NCBI RefSeq assembly: GCF_907165205.1
Contig: NC_058195.1
Coordinates: forward strand, 7,626,001 to 7,690,000
Source: Coccinella septempunctata
Lineage: Eukaryota; Arthropoda; Insecta; Coleoptera; Coccinellidae
DNA length: 64,000 bases
Reading direction: 5' to 3'
Shown: piece by piece, positions 1 to 13,200 of the stretch
Position numbering within the stretch: the stretch's first letter is position 1
Layout: the number at the start of each line of letters is the position of its first letter
The notes under the pieces: generated by a model
What the model was told of the DNA's origin: nothing
The model's database searches: none
The model's input: the letters and a program-made list of their open reading frames with translations, nothing else
Translations under genes and position numbers: made by a program

Positions 1-1270
1 TTGGAAGTTAATTTAGGTGGATAATAATGGTGTTCGCTATGTTGGAATATGGTAGAAGAGCCCCTCAAAGAATCGTAGAGTGTATTGAACGGCTCATTAA
101 GTGGGCGTAAAAGAGAGGTGGTGGGCGTAAAGTGATGATAGATGGAGGAATTGTTCAATTTCTTGGAATGAGATTGATGAATTGGTATTTGAGTTTTTGA
201 CGTGGTTTAAAAATGAGAAACTGAGTTTACGCCCAGTGCTGAGAACCCTGAAAAGAATTTCACCCCCTTCCGATGTTCTTGCTAGAGTTATTCAGAAAAT
301 TGTTTTTGAAATCGATGTCTTCTATCAGTATAAAATGCGGATGGGGATGTATTTACATTATTCCAAAATAATTTTGATTCCATTAAATCGATGTCGTGTG
401 ACGATGGGCGTAAAAATTATATTTTATAGGAGATAAGTTTCATATTTTCGAATGAGATTGAAAAATATATATTTGAATCCCGATTTGAATCGAATTGCGT
501 CCTGTTTTGTGGGCGTTAAAAGATCAAATCACGTTCAAGAAAATCCTAATAGATTTATTTTTCCATTTCAAATATGGTGAATAGCTTCAAATATTTATTG
601 ACATCAATGGATGCAATTGATGCTTCACCGAATGAATGGAATACTCATAATTCAAGAAAATTCCTGATCGTTCTCCGCAAATTGATTTTTTCGAGTCTCA
701 TCAGTAACCAATTTCCACCCCTCAATTCCGCACCATCCCACCGCGATACCTATTCCATTTTACGCCCGATGTTTACGCCCATAAATAAAGCGGAAAATAA
801 CGAACCCGCTGTTTTTTTTTCGACGCCACAAAATGAATATATTTCCATTCGCGCTCTATCCTCCCCCGTTCCTCCCAATAAATATCGCTAAGTGGTGTGC
901 AGAGGTTGCGGAAGGGGTTGTTAAGTGGCAATAACGAAGTTCGGAAAACTGGAAATTTGCATTTATATAGTATGTTTGTCTCTGTGTACTCCCGTTGTAT
1001 AGTACACGACGACGGCAAGTGATTACGGCTATAACGGAAATTTATGTTAGGACCTTGGGGACATGCATCCAGCAGTTCTCTCAGGGGGTTTTCCTCAACG
1101 GTAGGAGAGTTATGGGCGCGATTTGATATCTGTGATTTCGAAAGTTATAATGGTCTTCTGCAAGTTCATCTGCTGGCTGAAAATTCAATTGGTGGACTAA
1201 TTTTCACACAGATGTGAAACCTACCTAGAATTCACAGCATTTGGTTAATGATTCCCTGTTTTTTTTCCAG
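1..1270 (+). other. Rap1GAP upstream intron with a GGGCGTAAA motif cluster
   Basis: This stretch lies left of the first visible Rap1GAP exon, whose strong polypyrimidine tract and CAG acceptor (1259-1270) show that it is intronic. I see no convincing exon in it; the short reading frames have no family resemblance. It carries an over-represented 9-mer, GGGCGTAAA or its complement, at 103, 123, 226, 406, 759 and 772, with a one-base variant at 511. The function of the motif is unknown. Confidence 0.5.
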
Positions 1271-4200
1271 CCGCCTCAGACGCAGCGTCAGCTCAGCACT
1301 TCTGACCTGAAAGATGAACCATCCAGACTCTCCCTCAACAACAACCTCAAACCAATGTCCCCGAACCCCTCTACGACGTCGCAGACGCCCCCCTCGTCTC
1401 CCCAACAGGCGACCCAGAGCCGGAGGCTCCTCCAGGAGACCCTGTCCAAGTCCAGACCGTACCCCATGGTTGTGGTGCCGGAGAAGGGGTACTGGGTGGA
1501 CGACACCGAGCACAATCTGCACTACGACCACCGGGGCAACCCTGTATTACCGAACTCCGCGTGGAGGGCTAAAATTGAGACTGACGACACGGCCAAGTGC
1601 TACAGGAGGTTCTTCGTTGGAAGGGTGAGTTTGAGAGTCTCTGTAATTTAGTGCGAAGCTGTACAACCTATGAAGAAATTATTTATTTTCTTGTGAATCC
1701 GGCATCATAATTCATAAATACTGGGTCTCTCTATAAATGATTTCAATATTGCAGTGCACTTTGGCACATTATTCTTTGTCTCCCAATACTAACAAATATC
1801 ATGGAATTGACAGACACTCTAGTTAATAATAGGAATCAAAGATTATAGAGTAGAAAGATAGGAAACGCCCTCATATCTCTAGTACTAAAAGCCAACTACA
1901 TTTTGGTCAGTGAAAACACGCTTGACTAGAACGAGCTAGATAAACAAAAAGCGGTACGGAAATCAAAACATTCAAAACCTCTTTGATCAAAATGGACGTC
2001 TGAAATCTTACAAAATTTCATATGTTTCTGCAAATGGCACTCAAATTAATATTTTAACCTAGAGTCCTAGAGTCAAAACACGCTTGAAACACAGATGGCG
2101 CCCAAAACGCTTTAGTCGCCTCGTTTCCCATCTTTCTACTCTGTAATCTTTGATAGGAAGGTCTGAAGTTTCCCTTTCCAAAACCGTAAAAGTAATTGAA
2201 AGCGGCAAAATGAGAATATTTCGACGCCCAAAGCAAGCTATGTTACATCATTCATAAAGACCCTGTATCTCCGCTCCATTCTCATACAAACAGTCCGTTC
2301 TTTCTGATCAATTTCAATCAATCGCTCGCCTCACCTTCTTGCTTGCTTGCCCCTTGTTTACATTCGTTCATCGGTCGATGGGGAAAAAGGGGCAATCAGA
2401 AAATCTGAGGCCGGATTCGAACAATCCCGAACAAACAACGCGCGAGGCAATTCAAGTCGATCCCAATTAAACTTGTCTGCTGGCGATCGTAGCTCAAGGT
2501 TTGTTGATTTCATCAAGGATTTATCGCCAAGAAATGAGTCGCTCTCTTTCCGGTGTCCTTTGATGTTGGGTCTGCTCGATATCGCTAACGGGTAATAAAA
2601 GAACCGCCCTTATTTATTCGGGAAACTGCGTGGAATGAGAGAATCAGCTGGGTATTCGTAAATAGACCGAGAATTTCCACACCCAGACAAATGCGGAATA
2701 CATTTGCGAAAATGATGAATCTACTTAGCTGGAATTAAAAATCTGAATGGTTCATTCCGTAAATAAGTGTAAATGAAATATTTTGCGCAAATTATTCAAG
2801 ACATACTAGTGCTATATTATATGAGAACGATCAAAACGTAGACCTTTTTCATGTAACAAATACAGGGTGTTTTTTGAGGTGAGGCTTTTTTTGACAGAAG
2901 GTAGAACCCGTCAAAATAAGTCGTTTAACCACAAATTGTCTATATAAAATATCCAAGATGGCTGAGATAAAACCTCTAGAAGTTCGACAGAATTTCATTG
3001 AATTTCAAGTACGGGACTGTGGAAGGTGACTCCGGCATCGCAAAAACGAAACAAAACATAAACATGTGGTTGAACAATGAATGGTTCACTACCAAGTTCA
3101 TCTCATTAGATGCATCAGGTCACTGTTGAGAGAATCATAATTGTTGTATTGTACAATTTAGGGTGAAAAAAAGATGTAGAAAATCGAGGCAGTTTCTTGA
3201 AATTGCTTATGTTAGTTATGTTGAAAAAGTGCTTTCATATTCCCCATTTAATTCATTCCATTTTTACGACGATTGTTGGAATGTTTGAACAAAAAGATTG
3301 TGATGCCCATTGTGAAAAAATTTGTGAATAATTTAGACGAATTTTAGTCTCTTCTGTCAGTTGGTATCGAAATGAGCCATTTCATAAAATCGTATCAGTT
3401 ACTTAAAAATAATGGGAACAATTCGACAATCCTAAGTTTCTATTTTCATTAGCACGTAAACATCGAATGGGCCAATATCCTAAACGAAACCTCAGGAGAT
3501 AGGTTTTTTCTCACTGCTTTGCGATAATTCAGCCAACAAACGGTCCAATGTCGTATTTGGATTTATTTCAGTAATCATTTTCAATTTTTTTAAAACTTTT
3601 TCATTTTGAAAGTTTTGTATAAGTGATTTTTGATGAAACGCTTTACTTTGACCAGTTCTACCTTCTGTTAAAAAAAAAGCATCACCTTCAAATAGACCCT
3701 GTATACTTGTTTTCAAATAAGATTAATAATGTTATATCAAGATCAATATAATCGAATTTACTGATAAAGATCGAAGAAAAAATTTATAAAGCATGCCTGT
3801 TCCTCTAACAGTTGTTTACGATGAAAACTTGAAAATTACGGATGTGTTGTCATTATTCGACAAGCCATCATTCTCTGTCGTTACTACGTCCCTTTACGTC
3901 CGAATTTAGGTGACAGTATTGAGGTTGTACATTCCGATTTGTGGAGATATACGATGGTCGATGAAGTATCTCGATTTATTAGTCCGCATATGTGTTGCTT
4001 CTACTAGATTCATGTCCACGCTTTGCATTATCTATTTTAATGGTGGGTTTTCAGGATTCAAAACTATCAGTTTTCGATCATTTCCTATTATGCTGATTTC
4101 AGGGCAACACCTCCAAAAAATTTTTTGTTTTCCATTTCGCTCCCATAAAATGTCTGCTCAATCATTCACTCGGTCAAGTTTTTGGCAACTGATCACTCAA

Positions 4201-7200
4201 ACCCTTTATTATTATGGAAAAAAAAATGGTTCCTTCACGAAATGATTTCAAAACTAAGGAATCCCTCGTAAACATCTTCCGGTTCATCAAATGAGTTCAC
4301 ATTTCGATAAAGATCTATATGTATATTGTTACAGCTCTAATTATCATTCACTTCCTTCTTATAGTAGGTACGAGTTAATCCGAACAATAAACCTGCTCGA
4401 CCTCCCACGTGTGTACGTTGAATGAACTTAGGATTATCTCCGAGTGTAATTTAAGAAACTATTTCGAAAACAATGGGATCTTCCGAGTATGATGCGGTCA
4501 TCTGACCGTGCCCAATACCTAACTGTTCTTGTTTGTAGCTTCCTCTCTTTAAGGTTTTCATTTTGTCGGCGTTCTTCATTTCGATTGAATTCTGTCTGCG
4601 AAGGATTCGCATCCTGAGATCCTCTTCAAAATGTGGGACTCTTGAGAGATGTTGTCAGTGGTCTAGAATGGGGTGAAAGAGACAGAGTGTATGTAGCAGT
4701 GAACAACCGATTATGTTAACGGCGAAAATTTTATATCTATTCTCAAATTCGAAGAATTTCCATTTTCAGGATATTTCCTGTGTATATAAAGCGCCCAATG
4801 AGTCATCTGTTCTCAAAATTGATGAAAGTTATGACATTGCACGTCTTATCTAGACAACCAATGAGCTAAAAATCTAGAGAAGGTCTTCCAATCGTACAAC
4901 CCGTAACGTCCGGATTTCCCGGTATCCTGAAAAATTCGATATGCGCAAAAATCGATTCAATCTCGTGCGTCAAGTCGTTTTCGCTTGTCCGTGGTCGTGT
5001 AGTAGAAAATGCGTCGGGCGCTTGGAGGGTCGTTCAACTCTGCAAGTAGGAAGTGCTGGGGATATTACACGGAATTTTCCTCGGCCCTCGGAAAATGCTG
5101 TCGATTCGACCGAAGGGGAAAATAATGTTGTCTTGCATTGCTTCTTAATGAATATAAAGGGTTTTTCATGCCAGTTCTGCAGAACTTTCGATAGTTGAAG
5201 TTATGGTTTAATTAATAATAATCGCTGGAATATCTGACAGAATGTTTCTTCAGACATATTTTGCATTATTAATATAAAATTTCTACCAATATAGTTGATC
5301 TATTTGCTAAATAGCTCCTTAATTCTCATCGTAGGAAAATTAATGTTGATTTATCCTCCATTTATCTTCTGCCGTCTTTCATGTTCAACTTGTATTCAAC
5401 TAAGAGAAAGCTCATGACGAACTGAACAATCAAACATCCCATCCTAGCCGTGTTAATTATCCATTTTACGTAGACCCATTATGGCGGTCGATGCAGATCT
5501 TTTGAATGAGAAGGTGGAGTGTGAGAGAGTTCTCATTCTCATCACAATGTCGGTTGAACAATGAGCCCAGGTCGTATCTTCTATTTTTTTAAACTCGCCG
5601 GCGGAAGCAGACAATGTGGATCTTGTTACATCGGAATTTTTTATAAAACGAATAATACAGCTAATTCAGGATCGTTGTGCATAACACTTTCGAAATGAAA
5701 TTTCATTTTTACCGAAAAAAGCCTCAGTTTCAATCATAAATTAATCAACTCAGAGACGAGTATTCATATCCTACTGGAAATTGTAAACTTTAAGAACCAC
5801 GAATCGGCGAGATAAACATTTATACTCGCGCATGCATCATTTTGTAACTCTCTCAACACTACATACCTGAACTCTGAAAATTACTCATCTTTTCCAATTT
5901 TCAATCTTCGAGGTAGGATATGAGAAAGTATCCATTCATAGATCTCTAATCGTGAGCAATTCGGTCGACCAATAGAGGCTCACATCTGATTTTTTCCTAC
6001 CCTTTTTTTCAAATTTGAAATTCTGCAAATGAACGCTCGTTCTATTCCTGCGCACGCGGTTGAAACGTCTAGCTAATTTAACCGCCCGTCCGCCCTCGTT
6101 CTGTTCCATCCATTATTGAAATGGACGAGAAAAAGCAATAAAAAAAATGAAAACGTACGAATCGTGACCTGTCGTACAGAAATCGTGATCTGGAGGTTCG
6201 TGCTACCCTACCCGGTTAAATCCATTTCGTACGACGTAATGCGTGCTTCAAAATTGTAGCAAATGTTCCCCTCTCTCAACTATGGCTGGATCTGATTTCG
6301 CAACAATAAAGGGAGACATTGTCTAGATGTGATTTAGGTTAATCGGTAATATTCGTACACGTCCTTACTCTTCTGACTATGTTTGCTTTGAAACGTAAAA
6401 ATATTTCTTTTAAAATCTGTTCAACATCGATAGGTTTGAGGTAACAAAATTGGTTATTGCATACGCCATGTGCTTGGCGACGATGTGGAAGTTTACTCAT
6501 ACTTTGATACTTAGCTTAGGTTTTCGGTACAGTTGAACAATATTTCAGATATCAATAAAATTTGACCCCACTTTGCCACTTTTATACCAAAAACATATAA
6601 GTAATCAGACTAACTGAATATTGTCAAATCTTACATTGATGAAGTTCTTACGAACCGTGCATCATTACAGAATAAAAGTTGATACACGTGCCCTGTTTAT
6701 AATTAAATTCGTTGCAGCATCCCCGACTTAGATCACATAACGGTGAACCTTTCCGATTGCATCGTTCTGCTCGCTCCTTCTTCCCACGTGATGATTTTTC
6801 TTCTTACGCCAGAAAGACGTGATACAATCTCATCTCTTGGCTAGCCAAACCCCCCTTTATGGTTGTTAATACACCTTCGCGATCGAAAGGCGTACGATAC
6901 ACCATCGCAAAAATCTATGATAAATGGTGGAGAAGATACGATAAGATGCGGGAGTAGATCTCCGGACTCCGGATAATAGTAATTGGCTCGTATGGGTCTT
7001 TTGTGGGAGACATAATCGAGGGAAGAATGTAGGCTTTGTGGTTGATTAGGATGCTAGATTGAAAAAATCCGCTGATGGATTTGATGTGCAGTTTTAGATT
7101 TAAATGAGTTGATTGGTCGTCTGTTCGATATTAGGGGTTCCTGAGAGCCCAAGACGCAGAAATCGTCATTCGAGAATTCATGAGTTTGGTATATAAGGTA

Positions 7201-10200
7201 TATGCAGTTTGAAGGAAAGAGTCTAATCAGTGCCAGCATCTAATTTACAAGTAATCAACTATTGCCAGCATTCAATAATTATAATTTATGTATGCAATTG
7301 TAAATTTCGAGTGCACGTTTCATTTTTACTTCTAGAAATTATTTCTGTGTAGTAACTAACTGCCGGTTTCATAATCGAACCTAAAGTCGCTTTAATTTTA
7401 AAGCTTCCTTTAACCCAACTAAAAATGACACTAAAGGGAGCTTTAAGCTTGAAGTGACTTTGAATTCGATTATAAAACTGGACGTTAATTTGAATTTTTA
7501 ATTTTTATGAGTTAATATCATCCTTGCGGGTCGAAAAATTTTTTCAATTGGAAATTTGTTTGTCAATTTCTATTGCGCATTCGTCTGTTCATCTAAATTT
7601 TTCTCCCTTTCGAGATTTTAATGTTAGGTGATTACCTTTAACTTTGTTTGTAGTGTAAATAATTATTTTCTTAACAAGTGTGGAAAGTAATACTTTCCGC
7701 AAGAGACTGCTCTGCTCCGCGTCGTTCGGTCAAGCTGTCGAGTGCGGAAAAGGCACTTTCCACATGAGTAAGGAACAATATTTTTCCTACTAGCGTAAAT
7801 GAAAGACTTCCAGGGTAGACTTATTGCTTATAGTCTTGAAACTGATGTCATTAGAAATTATATTTTTGTGCGCTCAGAAAAAAGTTTAAATTTTATGATT
7901 GGCGCATAGAGACAAAACCAAAATTTTATGATCGATGCGACTCTTTGTTATTTTCGTGCGGAAAAGTACTACTTTCCAAACGTCAATGCGTCTGGAAAGT
8001 AATACTTTCGAAACGCTAGTAGGAAAACTCTATTTTCGCTTTTTTTTGTAAATGTGAATTCAATTTCCAGGGCATGAAAATTTTTGTGATAGTATATTTC
8101 ATTTTCCATTTTTTTGTGAATGTTTATCCAATAATAGTCTCAGATCGAAATTTTTTTCAAGTGTAAATTTCATTTAGCTGATTATTAAATGTCTGGAAAA
8201 TCAAATATACATATGTAATTGGAAATTTCATTGTCAAATTTGCTCTCTCTTTTCATTCTCTTGAATGAAAAACTTCTTATTAATATATAAATTGTAATTT
8301 TCACGGCTCTTTAAAAGTGTAAATTTCAATTTCAAATTTTTTTGTACATGAAATTTCATTGTCTAAGGTCGAAAAAATGTATAAATTTTTTGTGAAATTA
8401 AATAAATTCTATTTTCACGACTCGAAATTTTCATTCCATTCTCCAGTAGTTTTCGCGAATGTGGATTTCATGGTTCAAATTTTTCTCCGCCATTTTTTTG
8501 TCTATATTCGTGAAAAATGAAGTTCACATTTACAATAATGGTGAAAATCCGCATTTACGGAAGAAATTTGTAAGTGTAAATTTCATCCTCCACGAAATTT
8601 TGTAAATGTAAATTTACAAAAGTGAAAATTTTGTAAATGTAAATTTACAAAAGTGAAAATTTTGTAAATGTAAATTTACAAAAATGGAAAACGAAATTTA
8701 CATTTACAAAATCGCGAAAAACGAAATTTACACTTACAAAAATGCAAATTTACAAAATTTTTGTTTGTAAGTGTAAAATTTTTTGTAAATGTAAATTTCA
8801 ATTTCCAAAATTTTTGTAAATGTAAATTTCATGTAAATTCCGAATCTTGGAAAACGAAATTTACATTTACAAAAATGGTGAAAAACGAAATTTACACTTA
8901 CAAAGTCCCGACTTTACGAATTTTGCGGATTTTGTAAGTGTAAATTTCGTTTTTCACCATTTTTGTAAATGTAAATTTCGTTTTCCAAGATTCGGAATTT
9001 ACATTTACAAAAAATTTTGGAAAATGAAATTTACATTTACAAAAATTTTGGAAATTGAAATTTACATTTACAAAAAATTTTACACTTACAAACAAAAATT
9101 TTGTAAATTTACATTTTTGTAAGTGTAAATTTCGTTTTTCGCGATTTTGTAAATGTAAATTTCGTTTTCCACGGTTTTGTAAATGTAAATTTCGTTTTCC
9201 ATTTTTGTAAATTTACATTTACAAAATTTTCACTTTTGTAAATTTACATTTACAAAATTTCGTGGAGGATGAAATTTACACTTACAAATTTTTTTTGTAA
9301 ATTCGGATTTTGTAGTGTAAATTTCTCACACCAAATCATTTCGAGCGTTTTCAGGTAAACAAAAAAACGAAAATACGACTATGAAGGTTTATTTATTGAA
9401 AATTAAGCATACAATGACAGGATAACATTTTGAAATTAGTTTTTTTCCAATTTCCGTCGTTCGACGTTTTCGGTCCCTGTGGGATTTGATCCAAAGTTCT
9501 CTACTTTTCTCATCCAAAGGGTAGTGAGACGGTTCCATCAAGAAATGTCGTTCTATAATTTGTTGAATCGAGTTACTGGAAAAAAAATGCAATTTCAGTT
9601 GTAGGAAAGGACTCCAGAAACGATCCATACGTTGTCACAAAATATCCTACTACCAAAAAATTTTCTCTTATGGCCGTTTTCAATAGCCCACGGATTCAAG
9701 TTACTGAAAATAGAGAAAACCATCCAATTTCCTTTCTATGACCTATCTGCAGGTTATCGATGGAATGGTTTTCTCTATCTTCAGTAACTTGAATCCGTGG
9801 CTTGAAATCGGCCATTAGAAAAAAATCATATAATCAGATTATTATGTGATGCATCAAAATTAATCAATAAGCACCAGATTTTCAGTTAACAAGCGCCAGC
9901 ATGTTGTTCCTATCGAAATTGATGCTAATCGAAAAAGAAGTTTCAGAATTTTCTGAGAATATCGGTACTTTAGTATTCCCCATGAGGCTTTTTGCCAAGT
10001 TCAGAAGACTATTTGAACGATGTTAGTACAGGTTGACTGATGTAGACCCTTCCAATAGAATTTTTCAAAAAACTAGGGTTATCATTGAGCAAAATTTTTA
10101 CCAGGGGTTTTTGGACACTGATCTATTCGATTTCAACACCGTGTACAACAATGATGACCCAAATGGTTTTTTTTAAATGACAATAGGTTTCCATACTTCA

Positions 10201-13200
10201 AAAAAAGAAAAGACCCAAGTAATGTATTATTATAAGATTTCTCCAACATAAATTTTTTCACAAAATCATTGTGTACATATTTGTCTAATTGCTTCTAGGG
10301 TATCATTGTCGAAATTGTCTTTTGAATAGATAATTTTTCTACGAGAATATTCAAGTTGAATAGATGAGTGACGGAAACCCTTTGATACGCATTGTCAGCT
10401 CAATACTGCCGCTAGTTTTCCCAACTTTTAGTGGACGGTTAACGCCAATAACCTCGTTTATAGTTCAGGAATTTGCCGCCTAAGCAATGCGGAAAAAACA
10501 TTATCCTTTGCTATAAAAAATACACCATCTAGCTGAATATTAGCGAAAGATTGATTATAACTATTTATATCTCATTACCTACACAAAAGCTAGTTTCATT
10601 CAGACGCAGTGCTCGAAATAGTTTTTTCTTAACATCGTGATCTTTTTGAACCACAAATTACCGGCAAAGGCGCTTATATGTGCAATATAAATCTGTGCAA
10701 CTCCAATTACGGAAAAAGGCACAAACAAGAGTAATCCCAGCTATTCAAAGTTCCAAAAAAAAAGGACGAAAGATGCATTCATCTTGTTCGAGGTTCCTTC
10801 AACGACCAACCTCGCGACTTATTTCGTATTAATGTTATACAGAACATCTCCGATTCAAACATCAGTCATGAACGCTGTTAAGTACACGACTCTAAAGGAG
10901 TTTTAACCGCGGCTTAAGGCAGAATGGCCGATAAATTCGCTCTAGTCAGCTCGACGCAGACTAAATACAGCCATAAATGGTGGCACGAATAAAATTACAT
11001 TACAGCACACGCTAGTTTGCAACCGTTTTTATCTCATTTTCCATGGCGGGCGAATATTCGACGAAGTAGGAAAGTAATCTAGAGGGATATTTTTAGCGCG
11101 GAGATGCACTCATTTCTGACCTACATTGTTGCAGGGTCGTAACTAAGAGGGTTTGTTATTTCTCAGAAATAAATCTTGGGTAAATTGAATCCAGTTACAA
11201 AGTTGAAGTCCTATTACTTGTCTCGAAGAACTCGGTTTCTTAGACTTTGGAAAATATAAAACTGGATTAAAGTGATGCACTTTTGAAGTTTATGAGCTTT
11301 CTGAATGTTATGAAGTTCTTCCTATGGACGTTTCGGGATTTTTCTCGAGGTTCTGAAGAATAAAGAAGATAAATTCATAATAGCAGCTATCTCACCCGAT
11401 TCAATAACCCTCATTATTTGTAGATGAATATAATGTTTCGAGAACTTCTTCTGTATCCCTAATGGGAAAACCCAATTACCATTGCTTCACGACCAAAAAT
11501 AAGATGCCCTTCATAAAATAATGCGCTGTTCATTTTGACTCCCTTCCCCTTCGATTCTTGAATTGATGTGACCGATATTGATGAAAATCTATAATTTTGC
11601 CGCAATTTGAAGCCGTAAAATCTAGCTGAAAAATTCACGAAGGTTCAACCCTATATGCTTCACACCGGTGACGGCCCTTATAGGTCTTATATAGGCAGTA
11701 AATGCATAGTTGCGAAAATATTTGAGGTGTCATTCCTTGTCGAAAAATATTGTGGGTCTTCATATAATTTTTTTTGAGCAGCGCCTAAAGATGGAACCTG
11801 AAAAACAATTTTTAATTTAATTCGGAAATCATAATACTGAGATTCTCTACTCCTTGCAATTATAGCACATATAGAATGTCCTCTGAATTACATTTCTATC
11901 AGTTCCCCGCTTTCTAAGAGAAAAATTTTAAATTGCTCTTCAGGGGCTGTTTCATAAAAAAATTAATATGAAAGGCCTACACTATTTTTTGACAAGAAAT
12001 CACCCCTTTTTGTTTCGAAAAAATAACCTCAATTTAGCCTAGCAGGTCTTGGCTGGCGAACGGTATTGCGACTTTTTGTCTTCCAAGTCTATTAAATTTT
12101 CGATTATCCCCCGATATCCGTTCCTCTGATCCGATTAGGAGGATTACCAAGGCGCGCTAGATGCAAATTGCGCCGTTCTGGTTGTTTTGGAAGGCAGAAA
12201 TTAAATTGCTTCAGGTGAATTGTCTTCGCTTTATTCTGAATTATACTTTATTACGTTCGGGAAAATCATGGATAGATGTAATTATGGGGGATTCCACCGA
12301 AAATGAAGCAATTATTCATCATTCCCCTTCAGCATAACTGCTAATAAGGAATTTAAGGAATTTTTCGATCATAGATAATGTCAGAAAACTATTATTAGAT
12401 ATCGAACCAGAAATAGTTCAGCAAGAATAGTTTTCTGTCATGAACTATAATCGAAAATTTCCTCAATAGCAGTTATGGATACTGATCCAGTTTGGTAATA
12501 AATTTAATATCGATTACAAGATTGAACATTCGTCTTAGCAAACGTCATACACCGGAGTATCATTCGTGCTTGTTGTTTTCTTCGATATTTCTGAAATTAT
12601 CAGAGTCAAGTAAAAGATCCACAAGAATTATACGGTGTAGCAAATATATTATAACTAAAATAAATTTGCAAATATTCTCATCGCGAAAGTGCCTTGTCGA
12701 TGACCCTCCATGAATTGTTACGCATTGTGTGAGACTCTCTTCTGAAAGTACCAAATTCCCATGAATAACGAAACCGCGTGCGTGTGAAACAATCGAAATC
12801 CAGCCAACCATGACGCATCGTATTCCTTCATGGGAGATGAGCTCCGCCTGCGTCCCATTATCTGACCAAACCTTCAGAATCTGCACCAAAACATTTCAGG
12901 CTCCTTTCACACCATCCGGTTTTTACCCCATGTCCCGTATTACATTGCTATAATGGTGCTTTCGGCGGCGCTTATCGCCTCAAGATCACGATGTGTACCG
13001 AAGGTGTGAAAGGAGCTTTATTGTGTTGTACAAGAAAAAGAAATCGATCGATCAGAGACCTCTCAAATATTTATCTTAGTAAATGATTCAAAGATCAAAG
13101 CAGTCAATGCCATACATTTCTGAACATATATTTTGCTTGCAGGAACATTCGAACCTAATCGGGCAAGACGAAAACCTCGGACCTGTGCTCCTATCCATAA

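Noticed and set aside
1232..1628. Long frames overlapping the first Rap1GAP exon in other phases and on the minus strand
   Set aside because: They are shadows of GC-rich coding sequence; only the + frame with VVPEKGYWVDD matches the Rap1GAP family and joins in phase to exon 2.
3910..4245. 111-codon + frame in the Rap1GAP intron
   Set aside because: No domain, no splice or promoter context; composition like the flanks.
8847..9122. Frames of about 90 and 65 codons with repetitive FTFTK / KFHF peptides
   Set aside because: Produced by the AT-rich fold-back modules; opposite-strand mirror frames show it is repeat-derived.
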